Source of the DNA: Lentzea albidocapillata subsp. violacea
GTDB taxonomy: Bacteria; Actinomycetota; Actinomycetes; Mycobacteriales; Pseudonocardiaceae
Reading direction: 5' to 3'
NCBI RefSeq assembly: GCF_900100275.1
Contig: NZ_FNET01000001.1
Coordinates: forward strand, 1,086,537 to 1,150,536
Length of the DNA: 64,000 nt
Shown piece by piece: positions 23,260-32,266 of the stretch. Below the pieces are notes generated by a model. The model saw only the letters and a program-made list of their open reading frames with translations. It was not told where the DNA came from and searched no databases. Position 1 is the first letter of the stretch, and every line of letters starts with the position of its first letter. Position numbers and translations under genes: made by a program.

Positions 23260-26157
23260 GTGGAATTCCGCATCCTGGGGCCTCTGGAGGTCCGCGACCT
23301 AGGTGCGGCCGTCGCGCTGGGGGGCTCGCGACAACGGGCGGTGCTGGCGGCACTGCTGCTCCGGGCCAACCAGACGGCGAGCGTCGGCTACCTCGCCGAA
23401 GCCGTGTGGGAGACACCGCCCGCCACACCGGCGTCCAACCTGCGCACCTACGTCGCGGGGCTGCGGCAACGCCTCGGCACGGCGCGGCTGTCCACCCGTC
23501 CGGGCGGCTACGCGCTGGCGGTGCAGGCGGGCGAGCTGGACCTGCTGGAGTTCGACAGGCTGAGCACCGCCGGCGACCAAGCCCTGCGGAACGGGGAGTT
23601 CACCGCCGCGGCGGAGTCCTACGATCAGGCGCTGCGGCTGTGGCGCGGCTCCGCGCTGGAGGGCCACGCGGCCGGCCCTGCGCTGTGCGCGGAGCTGGCC
23701 AGGCTGGAAGAGCAGCGGCTCGCGGTCGTGGAACGGTACGTCGAGGTCCGGCTGCGACTGGGCCACCACGCCGATCTTGTCGGCGAGCTGCGCAAACTCG
23801 TCACCGAACAGCCGCTGCGCGAGAAGTTGTGGGCACAGCTCATGCTCGCCCTGTACCGCTGCGGCAGACGGGCCGACGCGTTGAACGCCTACCAGCAGGT
23901 CTACCGCGTGCTGGACACCGAACTCGGCGTCACGCCCGGCCAGTCCCTGCGCGAACTGCACAGCAGGCTGCTCTCCGACGACCTGGCTCCGCAGCGCGTT
24001 CCGACCGACCAGCGCCCGCGGCAGCTCCCGCCGGAGGCCGATCACTACACCGGCCGGGACGCGGCGCTGGACGAGCTGTTCTCGTTGGCGACGAGGGAAT
24101 CGGCGGTGCTGCCGATCGTGACCGTGACCGGCTGCCCCGGCGTCGGGAAGACGGCGTTCGCGATCCACGCCGGCCACCGGCTGGCCGAGTCGTTCCCGCA
24201 CGGCCAGCTGTTCGCCGACCTGCGCGGAGCCGATCCCCGGCCGCACTCACCGGACGAGGTGCTGGCCCGGTTCCTGCGCGAACTGGGCGTGGCCGGCGTC
24301 GACGTCCCCGGCCCCGGGGAGGAGCGGGCGAGCATGTTCCGCGACCGGCTGGCGGGCAGGCGGGTGCTGGTCGTGCTCGACAACGCCGCGTCGGAGGACC
24401 AGGTCAGGCCGCTGCTACCCGGTCACGCGGGCTGTTGCGTCCTGATCACCAGCAGGAGCAGGCTGACCGGCCTCGACACGTGCAAGCGGATCCGGTTGGA
24501 CGCGCTGGACGCGGCCGACTCGGTGCGCCTGCTCGGCAAGCTGGTGGGCGACGACGTGGCCGGGCGCAAGACGGCGAAGCGCATCACCGCGCTGTGCGGT
24601 GGGCTGCCGCTGGCGTTGCGCATCGTCGGCATGAAGCTCCGCTCGTTGCCCCATCTGACCGCGGACGCGGTGGCGCTGCGACTGGCGGACGAACGGCACC
24701 GGCTCGACGAGCTCGTCGGCGGTGACCGCGAGGTGCGGGCCAGTTTCCTGCTGAGCTACGCCAGTCTGGACGAAGCGGAGCAACACGCGTTCCGGCTGCT
24801 GGCACTGCTGCCCGGCCCGAGTTTCCCGGCCTGGGCGGCCGCCGCGGCGCTGGAGAAGGACCTGTTCTCCACCGAGCGTCTGCTGGACCGGTTGGTGGAG
24901 GCCAACCTGCTGGAGTGCGCGACCGGTGCCGCGGGCCGTCTTCGCTACCACTTCCACGACCTGCTGCAGCTGTTCGCCGAGGAGAAGGCCCAGCAGGACA
25001 GTCCGGCGCCAGAACGTGAACAGTCGGAGCGCCGCGTCCTGAACGCATACCTGCACATCGTGCGGCAGGCCGACATCCGGCTCGAGTTCGGCGGCCTGAC
25101 GGAGTTCGAGCCCCCCGCACTGGACCTCGGCGCGCCAGGCCTGGTCGATGACCTGGTGGCGGACGCCCCGGCCTGGCTGGACGAGGAACACCCCTGCCTG
25201 CTCGAGGTGATCGACCGCGCCGTCCACATCGGACTGGACGAACTGACCTGCCAGTTCGTCGCGTCGATGGGCGCCTATCTCGAACTGCGTTCCCAATGGG
25301 ACGCCCTGGTACACGCGCTGGAACCCGGCCTGGCCGCCGCCCGCCGCCTGGGCAGCGCCTACTGGACCGCGTACGCGCTGTTCGCCCGGGGCTTCACGGC
25401 CAGGGAGCAACGCGACTTCGCGTTGTGCGAGAAGCTCTTCCGCGAGTGCCTCGAAGTCCTGCCCGCCGCGGGCGACGCCCTCCTGGAAGTGGTGACCAAG
25501 CTGTCCGTCGGCGTCGGTCTGCGGCAGCAGGGCATGCTCCAGGCTGCCGCGACGTGCTTCACCGACTGCCTTGACCGCCTGGCCACCCTCGACAATCCGC
25601 GGTGGCTCGCCTACACCCTGCGCGAACTGGGCGTCCTGCACCAGTACCAGGAGAACTGGCACGAAGCGGAACGGTGCCTGCGCCAGGCAAGCGACGAGTT
25701 CGACCGCCTCGGCGACCGGCGCTGGCGGGCCGCGTCATTGCTCGAGCTGGGCATCGTGCGACTCGAACGCGGCGACCGGCCGGCCGCGCTGGAGATGCTG
25801 ACCACGAGCCAGCAGGCGTTCCGCGACCTCGGCGACCGGCGCCGCGAGGCCGCGTGCTGGCGCAACCTCGCCTATCTGCACCTCGGCAGCGGCGACCTGA
25901 ACCAGGCCTACGCCTGCGCGGTGCAGAGCCGGGAGCAGTTCGCGCTGACCCTGGACGAGCACGGCATGGCGTGCACCGAGGTGTGTCTCGGCGACATCCA
26001 CCTGGCGATGGGCGAACGCGGCCAGGCGCAGGCGCTGATCCGACGTGGCCTGGCGATGTTCGAGACGCTCGGCGACCCGCGCTGGCTGTCCAGGGCCCGA
26101 CGCAGCCTCGGCCACGCCACATCCACAGCGGAAAGCACTGCTGCGGCAATCAGGTGA
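23260..26157 (+). CDS. AfsR/SARP-family regulator: DNA-binding, BTAD, NB-ARC, TPR
   Basis: A 965-residue regulator. It starts with an OmpR-type winged helix (VEFRILGPLEV, RQRAVLAALLLRANQ; residues 1-95). A BTAD domain follows (about 100-245, ending GVTPGQSLRELHSRLL). An NB-ARC ATPase with P-loop GCPGVGKTA lies near 290, with VLVVLDNA as Walker B, and C-terminal TPR repeats cover about 690-950. This is the AfsR layout, in which nucleotide state controls a SARP activator. The GTG at 23260 gives the canonical N-terminus; no Shine-Dalgarno sequence is seen, so the message may be leaderless. An upstream in-frame ATG (23158) would cover the likely operator. Targets may include the divergent secreted protein or the NRPS cluster; this is not shown by the sequence. 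Confidence 0.92.
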   Translation: MEFRILGPLEVRDLGAAVALGGSRQRAVLAALLLRANQTASVGYLAEAVWETPPATPASNLRTYVAGLRQRLGTARLSTRPGGYALAVQAGELDLLEFDRLSTAGDQALRNGEFTAAAESYDQALRLWRGSALEGHAAGPALCAELARLEEQRLAVVERYVEVRLRLGHHADLVGELRKLVTEQPLREKLWAQLMLALYRCGRRADALNAYQQVYRVLDTELGVTPGQSLRELHSRLLSDDLAPQRVPTDQRPRQLPPEADHYTGRDAALDELFSLATRESAVLPIVTVTGCPGVGKTAFAIHAGHRLAESFPHGQLFADLRGADPRPHSPDEVLARFLRELGVAGVDVPGPGEERASMFRDRLAGRRVLVVLDNAASEDQVRPLLPGHAGCCVLITSRSRLTGLDTCKRIRLDALDAADSVRLLGKLVGDDVAGRKTAKRITALCGGLPLALRIVGMKLRSLPHLTADAVALRLADERHRLDELVGGDREVRASFLLSYASLDEAEQHAFRLLALLPGPSFPAWAAAAALEKDLFSTERLLDRLVEANLLECATGAAGRLRYHFHDLLQLFAEEKAQQDSPAPEREQSERRVLNAYLHIVRQADIRLEFGGLTEFEPPALDLGAPGLVDDLVADAPAWLDEEHPCLLEVIDRAVHIGLDELTCQFVASMGAYLELRSQWDALVHALEPGLAAARRLGSAYWTAYALFARGFTAREQRDFALCEKLFRECLEVLPAAGDALLEVVTKLSVGVGLRQQGMLQAAATCFTDCLDRLATLDNPRWLAYTLRELGVLHQYQENWHEAERCLRQASDEFDRLGDRRWRAASLLELGIVRLERGDRPAALEMLTTSQQAFRDLGDRRREAACWRNLAYLHLGSGDLNQAYACAVQSREQFALTLDEHGMACTEVCLGDIHLAMGERGQAQALIRRGLAMFETLGDPRWLSRARRSLGHATSTAESTAAAIR

Positions 26158-26314
26158 GCGAGTTCTGTTCCGTTGTGCCGGAGCAGCCGCACGACCCGCG
26201 CCTTCGACCACACCGGCACCGTGTCCAGAGTGGTCACCACCCGGACGGCAAGCACCTGCGCCCCAAGCCGTCGGGCCGGCTCACCGGTTCGCACTGGGCA
26301 GCGGCGAAGCGGAC

Positions 26315-26331
26315 TATGATCCGGAGTCGTG
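26315..26331 (+). promoter_or_regulatory. -10 element for a leaderless start
   Basis: TATGAT at 26315-26320 lies 8 nt before the GTG at 26329, so transcription would begin about at the start codon. No good -35 hexamer is seen at 16-19 bp. The site supports the long reading of the next gene, which places the octanucleotide repeat inside the coding sequence. Confidence 0.5.
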
Positions 26332-28107
26332 CCACGATCGAGTGAAGCGTGCGTGACCTGCCGCCCTGATACCTCGGTGGCGGTGTCCGGCGCGCTAGAA
26401 TTCGAAGATCACGCCCGGAAGCCCGGAAACCCGGAAGCCCGGAAACCCGGAAGCCCGGAAACCCGGAAACCCGGAAACCCGGAAACCGAGTCCGTCCGCT
26501 GGGCCACGTTCCGCGCCCAACGCCGGGTGCTCGTCGTGGCCCGCACCCTCACCTCGGCGATCCGCCTGCTGGAAGCACTTCCGGTGTTCGCGGGCGATCA
26601 TCGGGTACAGGTGCTGTTCACTGTGGACACGCGGTCGAGGTTCTCTTCCGGTGCCGTTGAGCTGATCCGCGGGCTTCCGGCACACGCCATCCCGTGGGAG
26701 ACCGCTCCGGACATCGACTGCGATCTGGTGCTGGCGGCCAGCGAGAAGATCGACTTCCAGCCCGCCCGCGCGGTTCCGGTTCTCGTGCTCCCCCACGGGG
26801 TCGGCTTCCACAAGCACGTTCCCGACGTGGACTCCGCGGAGACCAGGGTGTCCGGTGTGGTGGCTCCCGAGGTGCTGCGGCAGGGCGGCGCGCGGATGCT
26901 GGTCACCCATCCCGACCAGGTACGGCATCTCACCACCCTCGTTCCCGAAGCGGCCGGCCGGACCGTTCTCGGCGGCGACACCAGCTTCGACCTTCTCACC
27001 GGCAGCGCGTCGGTGCGCGGCCACTACCGGGACCGGCTCGGGCTCACCGGCGGGCAGCGGCTGGTACTGCTCACGTCCACCTGGTCTGGGCAGTCCTTGC
27101 TCGGCACCCACCCGGAGCTGGCGGAACGGCTGCTGCGCGAGCTGCCCGTGGACGAGTACCGGGTAGCCGCGGTGGCACATCCCAACGTGTGGGCGTGGCA
27201 CGGGGCGTGGGAGGTCCGCCGGATTCTGGACACCGCGCTGAAGTCCGGCCTGTTGCTCGTGGAGCCCACGCAGGGCTGGCACGCGGCCATGATCGCTTCG
27301 GATGTCGTGCTCGGCGATCACGGCTCGCTCAGCCTGTACGCCGCGGCTTCCGGCCGCCCGCTGGTGCTGGCCGCGTTCGGCGACGAGGTCGTCGACGGAA
27401 CTCCGATGGCGGAGCTGGGACGCACCGCGCACAGGCTGGATCCCGCCGGAGACCTGCGCCCGCAACTGGACGCCGCGATCAGGGAACACGACGCGGCGAA
27501 GGCGGAACTCGTGGCGGATGCCCTCTTCGCGTTGCCCGGCCGAGCGCTGCAGGTGTTGCGCGCCTGGTGTTACGACGCCCTGAGACTGTCCGAACCGGAC
27601 CGTCCGCAGCCGTCGTTGACGTGCCCGGACCCACGCGAGGCGCTGCCGTCCGTGTACTCCTTCGAGATCACCGGGACAGTCCACAACGGAGCGACGGTCG
27701 CCCTGAACCGCTTCCCTGTTCAGGCAGGCGGCCACCGGCCACCGCCCGGCTCCACCGCGATCCGTCACGTCGGCGTCGACGTGCGCGAGCGCAACCTGAG
27801 GCGGTTCGCCGATGCCGCGACCATCGTGCGCGGTGAGACGGACGACGACAACCGAATCGGCAACTGGCTGATCACCACTCTCGAGCGGTTCCCCGGCTGC
27901 CGCATGACCGGGCACGCCACCCCCCGCGGATGCGACATCATGATCCGCGACGGCCGGCGCCTGAGCCTCCACGCACCCGCCGCACTGCGCGACGCGGGGT
28001 TGCTCACTTCCGCGCTCTACACCCTCATGGCCGCCGGGTCCGGCCTTCCCGGCGAGTTCGAACTCCGGGTGGGCGACCGGAGCGGCACGGTCACGGTGTC
28101 CCGGTGA
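26329..28107 (+). CDS. GT-B-fold glycosyl/glycerophosphotransferase-like protein
   Basis: A 592-residue protein of uncertain role. Residues about 65-425 look like the CDP-glycerol glycerophosphotransferase/GT-B group: RRVLVVARTLTS opens a Rossmann-like half, VLVLPHGVGFHKH and LVLLTSTWSG lie in the middle, and VVLGDHGSLSLYAAASGRP is the donor-side signature. The last about 140 residues (from FEITGTVHNG) form another domain I do not recognise. Actinobacterial relatives often sit beside NB-ARC or TPR genes and are mislabelled translation factors. The GTG at 26329 is chosen because a TATGAT box fits a leaderless start. A GTG at 26527 would give a protein beginning VLVVART and leave the repeat in the leader. 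The 3' end overlaps the convergent NB-ARC gene by 17 bp. Confidence 0.7.
   Translation: MPRSSEACVTCRPDTSVAVSGALEFEDHARKPGNPEARKPGSPETRKPGNPETESVRWATFRAQRRVLVVARTLTSAIRLLEALPVFAGDHRVQVLFTVDTRSRFSSGAVELIRGLPAHAIPWETAPDIDCDLVLAASEKIDFQPARAVPVLVLPHGVGFHKHVPDVDSAETRVSGVVAPEVLRQGGARMLVTHPDQVRHLTTLVPEAAGRTVLGGDTSFDLLTGSASVRGHYRDRLGLTGGQRLVLLTSTWSGQSLLGTHPELAERLLRELPVDEYRVAAVAHPNVWAWHGAWEVRRILDTALKSGLLLVEPTQGWHAAMIASDVVLGDHGSLSLYAAASGRPLVLAAFGDEVVDGTPMAELGRTAHRLDPAGDLRPQLDAAIREHDAAKAELVADALFALPGRALQVLRAWCYDALRLSEPDRPQPSLTCPDPREALPSVYSFEITGTVHNGATVALNRFPVQAGGHRPPPGSTAIRHVGVDVRERNLRRFADAATIVRGETDDDNRIGNWLITTLERFPGCRMTGHATPRGCDIMIRDGRRLSLHAPAALRDAGLLTSALYTLMAAGSGLPGEFELRVGDRSGTVTVSR
26413..26484 (+). 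repeat. Octanucleotide tandem repeat, 9 units
   Basis: Nine uninterrupted units of (G/A)CCCGGAA; the first base alternates G and A through the first units and then stays A. The unit is 8 bp, so gain or loss of one copy shifts the reading frame. With the start at 26329 it encodes a run rich in Lys-Pro-Gly and Pro-Glu. See the finding on possible phase variation. Confidence 0.9.
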
Positions 28108-30226
28108 GCCGCCGCAACACGGCCCTCAGCCCGGTGACGTCGGCACCCTGGGCCAGGCGGATCTCCACCACCCGCTCGAGATGCGGCACGGCCGCCGCGG
28201 TGTCACCGAGCACGTCCACCAGCGTCAGGCGTGCTTCGGCCTCGTACTGCGTCATTCCCGCCGCGGTGAACCAGCCGGCCGCGCGTTCCAGATCGGCCTG
28301 AGCCTCGCGGAGCTGACCGGCCTCCCGGCGCAGCGCGCCGAGGCCGATCAGCGCGCGACCGGCCATGCGGGAGTCGCCCACGGCTTCCAGGGCCTCGTGA
28401 GCCTGCCGCATCGTGGCGAGGGCCTGGGTGTGCTGACCCGCCGCGTGCAGGGCTCGCGCGAGAAAGAACATCGCCAGCGCGACGCCTCTGTCCGAACCCG
28501 CGACGCGGCTGCCTTCCATCGCGCGCTGGTAGGCCTCGACGGCCGCGGCGGGATCCGTCTGGTCGAGATGGCGGCCGGTGAACTCCCACACCGAGGCCGA
28601 CAGCAGGGCGTCGCCCGCCCGGCAGGCCTGTTCCCGCGCGAGGCGCAGTTCCTCCTCCGCGCGATCGTGCTCGCCGAGATCCGTGTACGCCCGGGACACC
28701 ACACTGCGCAACCGGGCCTCAGCGGCGGGATTGCCCGCTCGCCGTGCGGCCCTGGCACCCGCCTCCGCCGACTCCGTCCAGTCGTCGAGGTAACGGCGGT
28801 TGAGGTACAGCGCCGTCAACGCCTCGGCGAGTTGCCAGACCGCGTCGTCGCGCCCCTCCCGCCCGGCCCAGCGGACCAGGGCCAGCAGGTTGGCGCGTTC
28901 CGCGACCATCCAGTCGATCGCCTGCCGCCTGCCCGCGTCGCCGTCCGGAAAGGGGTTGGCCGTGCCGCCGGTGAGCGCGAGGTGGTCGGCGACGCGCAAC
29001 CGATTCCCCATCACCGCCTGGTCCGCGTGGCACAACCGCGGCAGGTAGTGGTGCAGTGCCTGGTCCAGCACCTCGATCTGCCGGCTCGGCGGCTCCTCAC
29101 GCAACGCGCACTCCCGCGCGTGCAACCGCACGAGGTCGTGAAAGGCGAACCGGTCGGCAGCGCGTTCGTCCAGGAGGTTGGCCTGGACCAGCGGGTCGAG
29201 CAGGTCCCGTGCTCGCTCGGCGCTGGTGCCCAGCAACTCGGGAACGAGATCAAAAGCGATGTGCGGGAACGGCAACAGGCCCAGCACCCGGTACAGGGCG
29301 GCCGCGTCCGAGTCGAGGGCACGATAGGAATTGTCGAACACGACGGACACGACCTGTTCTCCTCCTACGGACAACGCGGCCAGCCGCCGCTCCTCGTGCA
29401 CCAGCTCCGCGGCCAGTGCCGCCACCGTCAGGTGCCGCCGGGCCAGCAGACGCGCCGCCGCGACGCGCAGGGCGACCGGCAGCCCGGCGCAGGCCGCCGC
29501 CACGACAGCGGACGCCTCCGGATCCGCCTCGACCCGCCCGTCCCCGCAGAGCCGGGACAACAGCTGCACGCCTTCGTCCGCCGTCAGCGGCGCGAGTTCC
29601 ACCACCGTCGCGCCGTCGAGGGTCAGCTCGACGAGCTTGCTGTTGCTGGTGACGAGAACGACGCTGCGACCGCCGCCGGGCACGAAGGGCGCGACGTGGC
29701 TCGGTTCGGTGACATCGTCGAGCACCACCACCCGGCGACCATCGGCCATCTTCGTGCGGAAGAGGCTGGAACGGCCGGTCAGGGTCGACGGGATCTGCGC
29801 CTCGTCCACCCCCAGCGCGCGCAGGCACTCGGCAAGCCCGTCACCCACGGCGGTGCCGTCCGGTGTGCGCAGCGCGGCGAGATCGACGTACAAACGCCCG
29901 TCGGGAAACGCCTCTCGCTGCCGCGCCACCCACTTCCTGACGATTTCACTCTTTCCGACGCCCGCCATGCCACTGACGAGAACGACCTGCGGCGAACCTC
30001 CGTCTCCCGCCACAGCGTCGATTCGCGTCATCTCGTGGACCCGGTTGACGAAGCGCGGAGTCGTCCGCGGCACCTGGTCCGGCACCGCGAGCCGCACCGC
30101 CGGAGGCTGGTTGATGACGATGTCACCGGTGACCGACCCCGCCTGCACAGCCGAGCCGGTGGCACCCGAAAGCACGTTCTGGACCTCGAACGCCTCGTCG
30201 GACCGACGCGAGTCCTGCTGCCCCAT
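28091..30226 (-). CDS. NB-ARC/TPR signalling ATPase with N-terminal GxVxG-type motif
   Basis: A 711-residue protein. It starts at ATG 30226, with a G-rich ribosome site; the frame stays open upstream but loses family resemblance. The N-terminus (SAVQAGSVTGDIVIN, about residues 25-39) is a short β-type motif seen ahead of many actinobacterial NB-ARC proteins. P-loop GMAGVGKSE lies at 86-94, Walker B RRVVVLDDV, and the GLPVALRVAA box follows. A winged-helix-like part (FAFHDLVRLHARE) and about six TPR units up to the end come next. There is no DNA-binding domain, so it is a STAND-type switch rather than a transcription factor. It converges on, and overlaps by 17 bp, the GT-B-like gene. Confidence 0.88.
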   Translation of the reverse strand: MGQQDSRRSDEAFEVQNVLSGATGSAVQAGSVTGDIVINQPPAVRLAVPDQVPRTTPRFVNRVHEMTRIDAVAGDGGSPQVVLVSGMAGVGKSEIVRKWVARQREAFPDGRLYVDLAALRTPDGTAVGDGLAECLRALGVDEAQIPSTLTGRSSLFRTKMADGRRVVVLDDVTEPSHVAPFVPGGGRSVVLVTSNSKLVELTLDGATVVELAPLTADEGVQLLSRLCGDGRVEADPEASAVVAAACAGLPVALRVAAARLLARRHLTVAALAAELVHEERRLAALSVGGEQVVSVVFDNSYRALDSDAAALYRVLGLLPFPHIAFDLVPELLGTSAERARDLLDPLVQANLLDERAADRFAFHDLVRLHARECALREEPPSRQIEVLDQALHHYLPRLCHADQAVMGNRLRVADHLALTGGTANPFPDGDAGRRQAIDWMVAERANLLALVRWAGREGRDDAVWQLAEALTALYLNRRYLDDWTESAEAGARAARRAGNPAAEARLRSVVSRAYTDLGEHDRAEEELRLAREQACRAGDALLSASVWEFTGRHLDQTDPAAAVEAYQRAMEGSRVAGSDRGVALAMFFLARALHAAGQHTQALATMRQAHEALEAVGDSRMAGRALIGLGALRREAGQLREAQADLERAAGWFTAAGMTQYEAEARLTLVDVLGDTAAAVPHLERVVEIRLAQGADVTGLRAVLRRLTGTP

Positions 30227-30407
30227 GCGACCCCACCCTCGCCAACCGTGATCAAGGGGCCACGCTACGCCATCCGGCAGGTCGAACGGGGCCATATCGT
30301 CGTCAAGGCGGAGCCGGCGCGTCTCTCGGCCTAGACGGTGCCCGCTGAGCTGGAGATCGTCCCAGTGGGCACGCCACAGCGAGGTTGTCGCGTGCCGCAA
30401 GAGCAGA

Positions 30408-31058
30408 TCAGCCAGTGCGCAGGAGCAGGCCCGTGTAGAGGCGCACCGCGGCGGTGGCCAGGTTCGGCACCCTGATCTCACGGTCCACCCGGAAGTGCCC
30501 GCGCAGCGCGGGTTGCAGGCGTTCGCGGCGGTCGCCGTACTGGCTTGGGCCCTGCCGGGTGAGCAGGCGGAGGGGGACGTTCCACAGCGCGCCGGTGCCC
30601 GGCGTGCACAGCACGAGCGCGCCGCCCGGCCGCAGCACGCGGCGCATCTCCGCGCACGCCGCCTCGATGTCCGGCACATACTCCAGGGTGCTCACCGACA
30701 CCAGGCAGTCGAACGACCCCGTGTCGTAGGGCAGGTTCTCCACGCTCGCGGTGGTCAGGGTCGCGCTCACGCCGTGGCGGGCCAGGTTGGCCTCCACCTC
30801 GGCGCGCTTCTGGTGCGGGTCCACGCCGTGCAGGTCGTCGCAGTGGCGGGCGAGCTCCGGCAGGAACACGCCGCTGCCGTAGCCGATGTCGAGCAGCCGC
30901 GGGAACCTCGTGCCGGCCAGCAGGTCCACGATGATCCGGAACCGCAGCCGTTGCACGCCGCGCAGGACCGGAAGGTGGTTCCAGGTGGGGTGGTCCACGT
31001 CGCTGGTCGGGGTGAGGCCGTCCTTGGGCAGCAGCGCCAGTGGCCGGTCGGGCTTCAT
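30408..31058 (-). CDS. SAM-dependent methyltransferase (class I)
   Basis: A 216-residue methyltransferase with motif I LLDIGYGSGVFLPEL, an acidic strand-2 end (LHGVDPHQ), and VLRPGGALVL after motif III. This is the UbiE/Methyltransf_11 pattern. The ATG at 31058 overlaps the flippase stop (ATGA) and has GAGG upstream. It is the last gene of the minus-strand glycan run, so its substrate is probably the sugar or lipid-linked glycan made there; the exact position methylated cannot be read. Confidence 0.85.
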   Translation of the reverse strand: MKPDRPLALLPKDGLTPTSDVDHPTWNHLPVLRGVQRLRFRIIVDLLAGTRFPRLLDIGYGSGVFLPELARHCDDLHGVDPHQKRAEVEANLARHGVSATLTTASVENLPYDTGSFDCLVSVSTLEYVPDIEAACAEMRRVLRPGGALVLCTPGTGALWNVPLRLLTRQGPSQYGDRRERLQPALRGHFRVDREIRVPNLATAAVRLYTGLLLRTG

Positions 31059-32266
31059 CGAGACCTCATCTCGGTAGCAGGAGTCGGGAGAACGGCCGGC
31101 GCGTGCCGGACGACGGTCAGGAACCACCAGCCCAGCGCGACGTTGCAGGCGGTGAAGGCGGCGACCATGCCCGGCGCGCCGGCGAACACCCCGCCCGCGG
31201 CCTGCAGGGCCAGACCGGGCACGAAGGCCGCGGTCAGCGCGGTGCGGACGCGGGCCAGGCCGAGCGACGGCTGGACCGTGACCACGCAGAACAGCACGAC
31301 CACCAGGGCGTGGGCCGTGGCGCCGGCGGCGGTCAACGCCAGGAGTGCGGCGTTCAGGTGGTGCAGTGCGCCGGCGGCGGCCAGGCCCGCTGCCACCAGC
31401 ACGACCGCGCCGGTCACCGACAGCGCGATGGCGCGCGGGGCGTACCGCAGGACGGCGCGCCTGCCGGTGGCCGGGTCCCGCCGGGCCAGCAGGGAGATCA
31501 GCACCGAGGCCAGCGAGTCGGTGAACAGCACGCCGATCACCCGTCGGCAGCTGCCGACGTAGAGCGCGTAGACGGCCACGGCCGCCGGGCCCGCCGCCTG
31601 CACCAGGAGGATCACGTCGAACGCGAAGAGCAGGGCCAGCAGCGACTGACCGGTGCTGTAAGCCCAGCCCTCACGCAGGAACGTCCGCGCAAGCACCGGA
31701 TCGGGACGTCCCGGCACGCATCGCGCCCCGGCCAGCATGCCGGCCGCGCAGAGGGTGTTGCCCACGGTGACCATGACCGAGTACGTGCCCGGATCCCCCT
31801 CCCCCACCACGGACAGCACCGCGGCCAGGTACGAGAGTCCGAGCGCGAGGCGCCAACCGGAGGCGAGCAGCTGCCGGTCCCGGATGCGCAGCAACGACTC
31901 CGCGAGCGTCAGCATCGCCGCCGACGCGCCGAGTCCGGCCGCGTGCCACAGCAACGCCGGTGCCGAGACGGCGAGAAGCACGGCGCAGTAGGCGAAAACC
32001 GTCACCACGGCCGCGGCCGCGACGAGCGCCAGCGCCGTCCCGGTCACCACCCGGTCGTCGGACCGGGCCGCCATCGCCCGGCTGGCGGCCACGTGCACAC
32101 CCCACAGCATCGGGATGCCGAGGACCACGCCGACCGCCTGCACCGCGACGAACTCCCCGAACACACCGAAGCCGTCGTAGCGGGCGATCAGCAGGCTGGC
32201 GACCGTGACCAGCACGCTCGCGCCGGCCGAAAGCCCGGCCGGCGCCCAGGAACGCGCCGCGATCAC
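31055..32266 (-). CDS. Oligosaccharide flippase (MOP/Wzx-like membrane protein)
   Basis: A 403-residue polytopic membrane protein with about 12 hydrophobic segments, no signal peptide, and the MATE/Wzx-like layout of polysaccharide translocases (YSTGQSLLALLFAFDVILL in the middle; start VIAARSWAPAGLSAG). The GTG overlaps the GT4 stop (GTGA). In its operon it would move the polyprenyl-linked sugar or short glycan across the membrane. Individual residues do not prove the substrate, and a general MOP-family transporter is the safe call. Confidence 0.78.
   Translation of the reverse strand: MIAARSWAPAGLSAGASVLVTVASLLIARYDGFGVFGEFVAVQAVGVVLGIPMLWGVHVAASRAMAARSDDRVVTGTALALVAAAAVVTVFAYCAVLLAVSAPALLWHAAGLGASAAMLTLAESLLRIRDRQLLASGWRLALGLSYLAAVLSVVGEGDPGTYSVMVTVGNTLCAAGMLAGARCVPGRPDPVLARTFLREGWAYSTGQSLLALLFAFDVILLVQAAGPAAVAVYALYVGSCRRVIGVLFTDSLASVLISLLARRDPATGRRAVLRYAPRAIALSVTGAVVLVAAGLAAAGALHHLNAALLALTAAGATAHALVVVLFCVVTVQPSLGLARVRTALTAAFVPGLALQAAGGVFAGAPGMVAAFTACNVALGWWFLTVVRHAPAVLPTPATEMRSR

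Noticed and set aside
25908..26294. Minus-strand frame reaching from the AfsR 3' end into the gap
   Set aside because: The part in the gap looks protein-like for about 40 residues, but most overlaps the TPR region antisense; no domain recognised, so not called.
26413..26484. CRISPR-like array
   Set aside because: The 8-bp repeats are directly adjacent without spacers; a simple tandem repeat.
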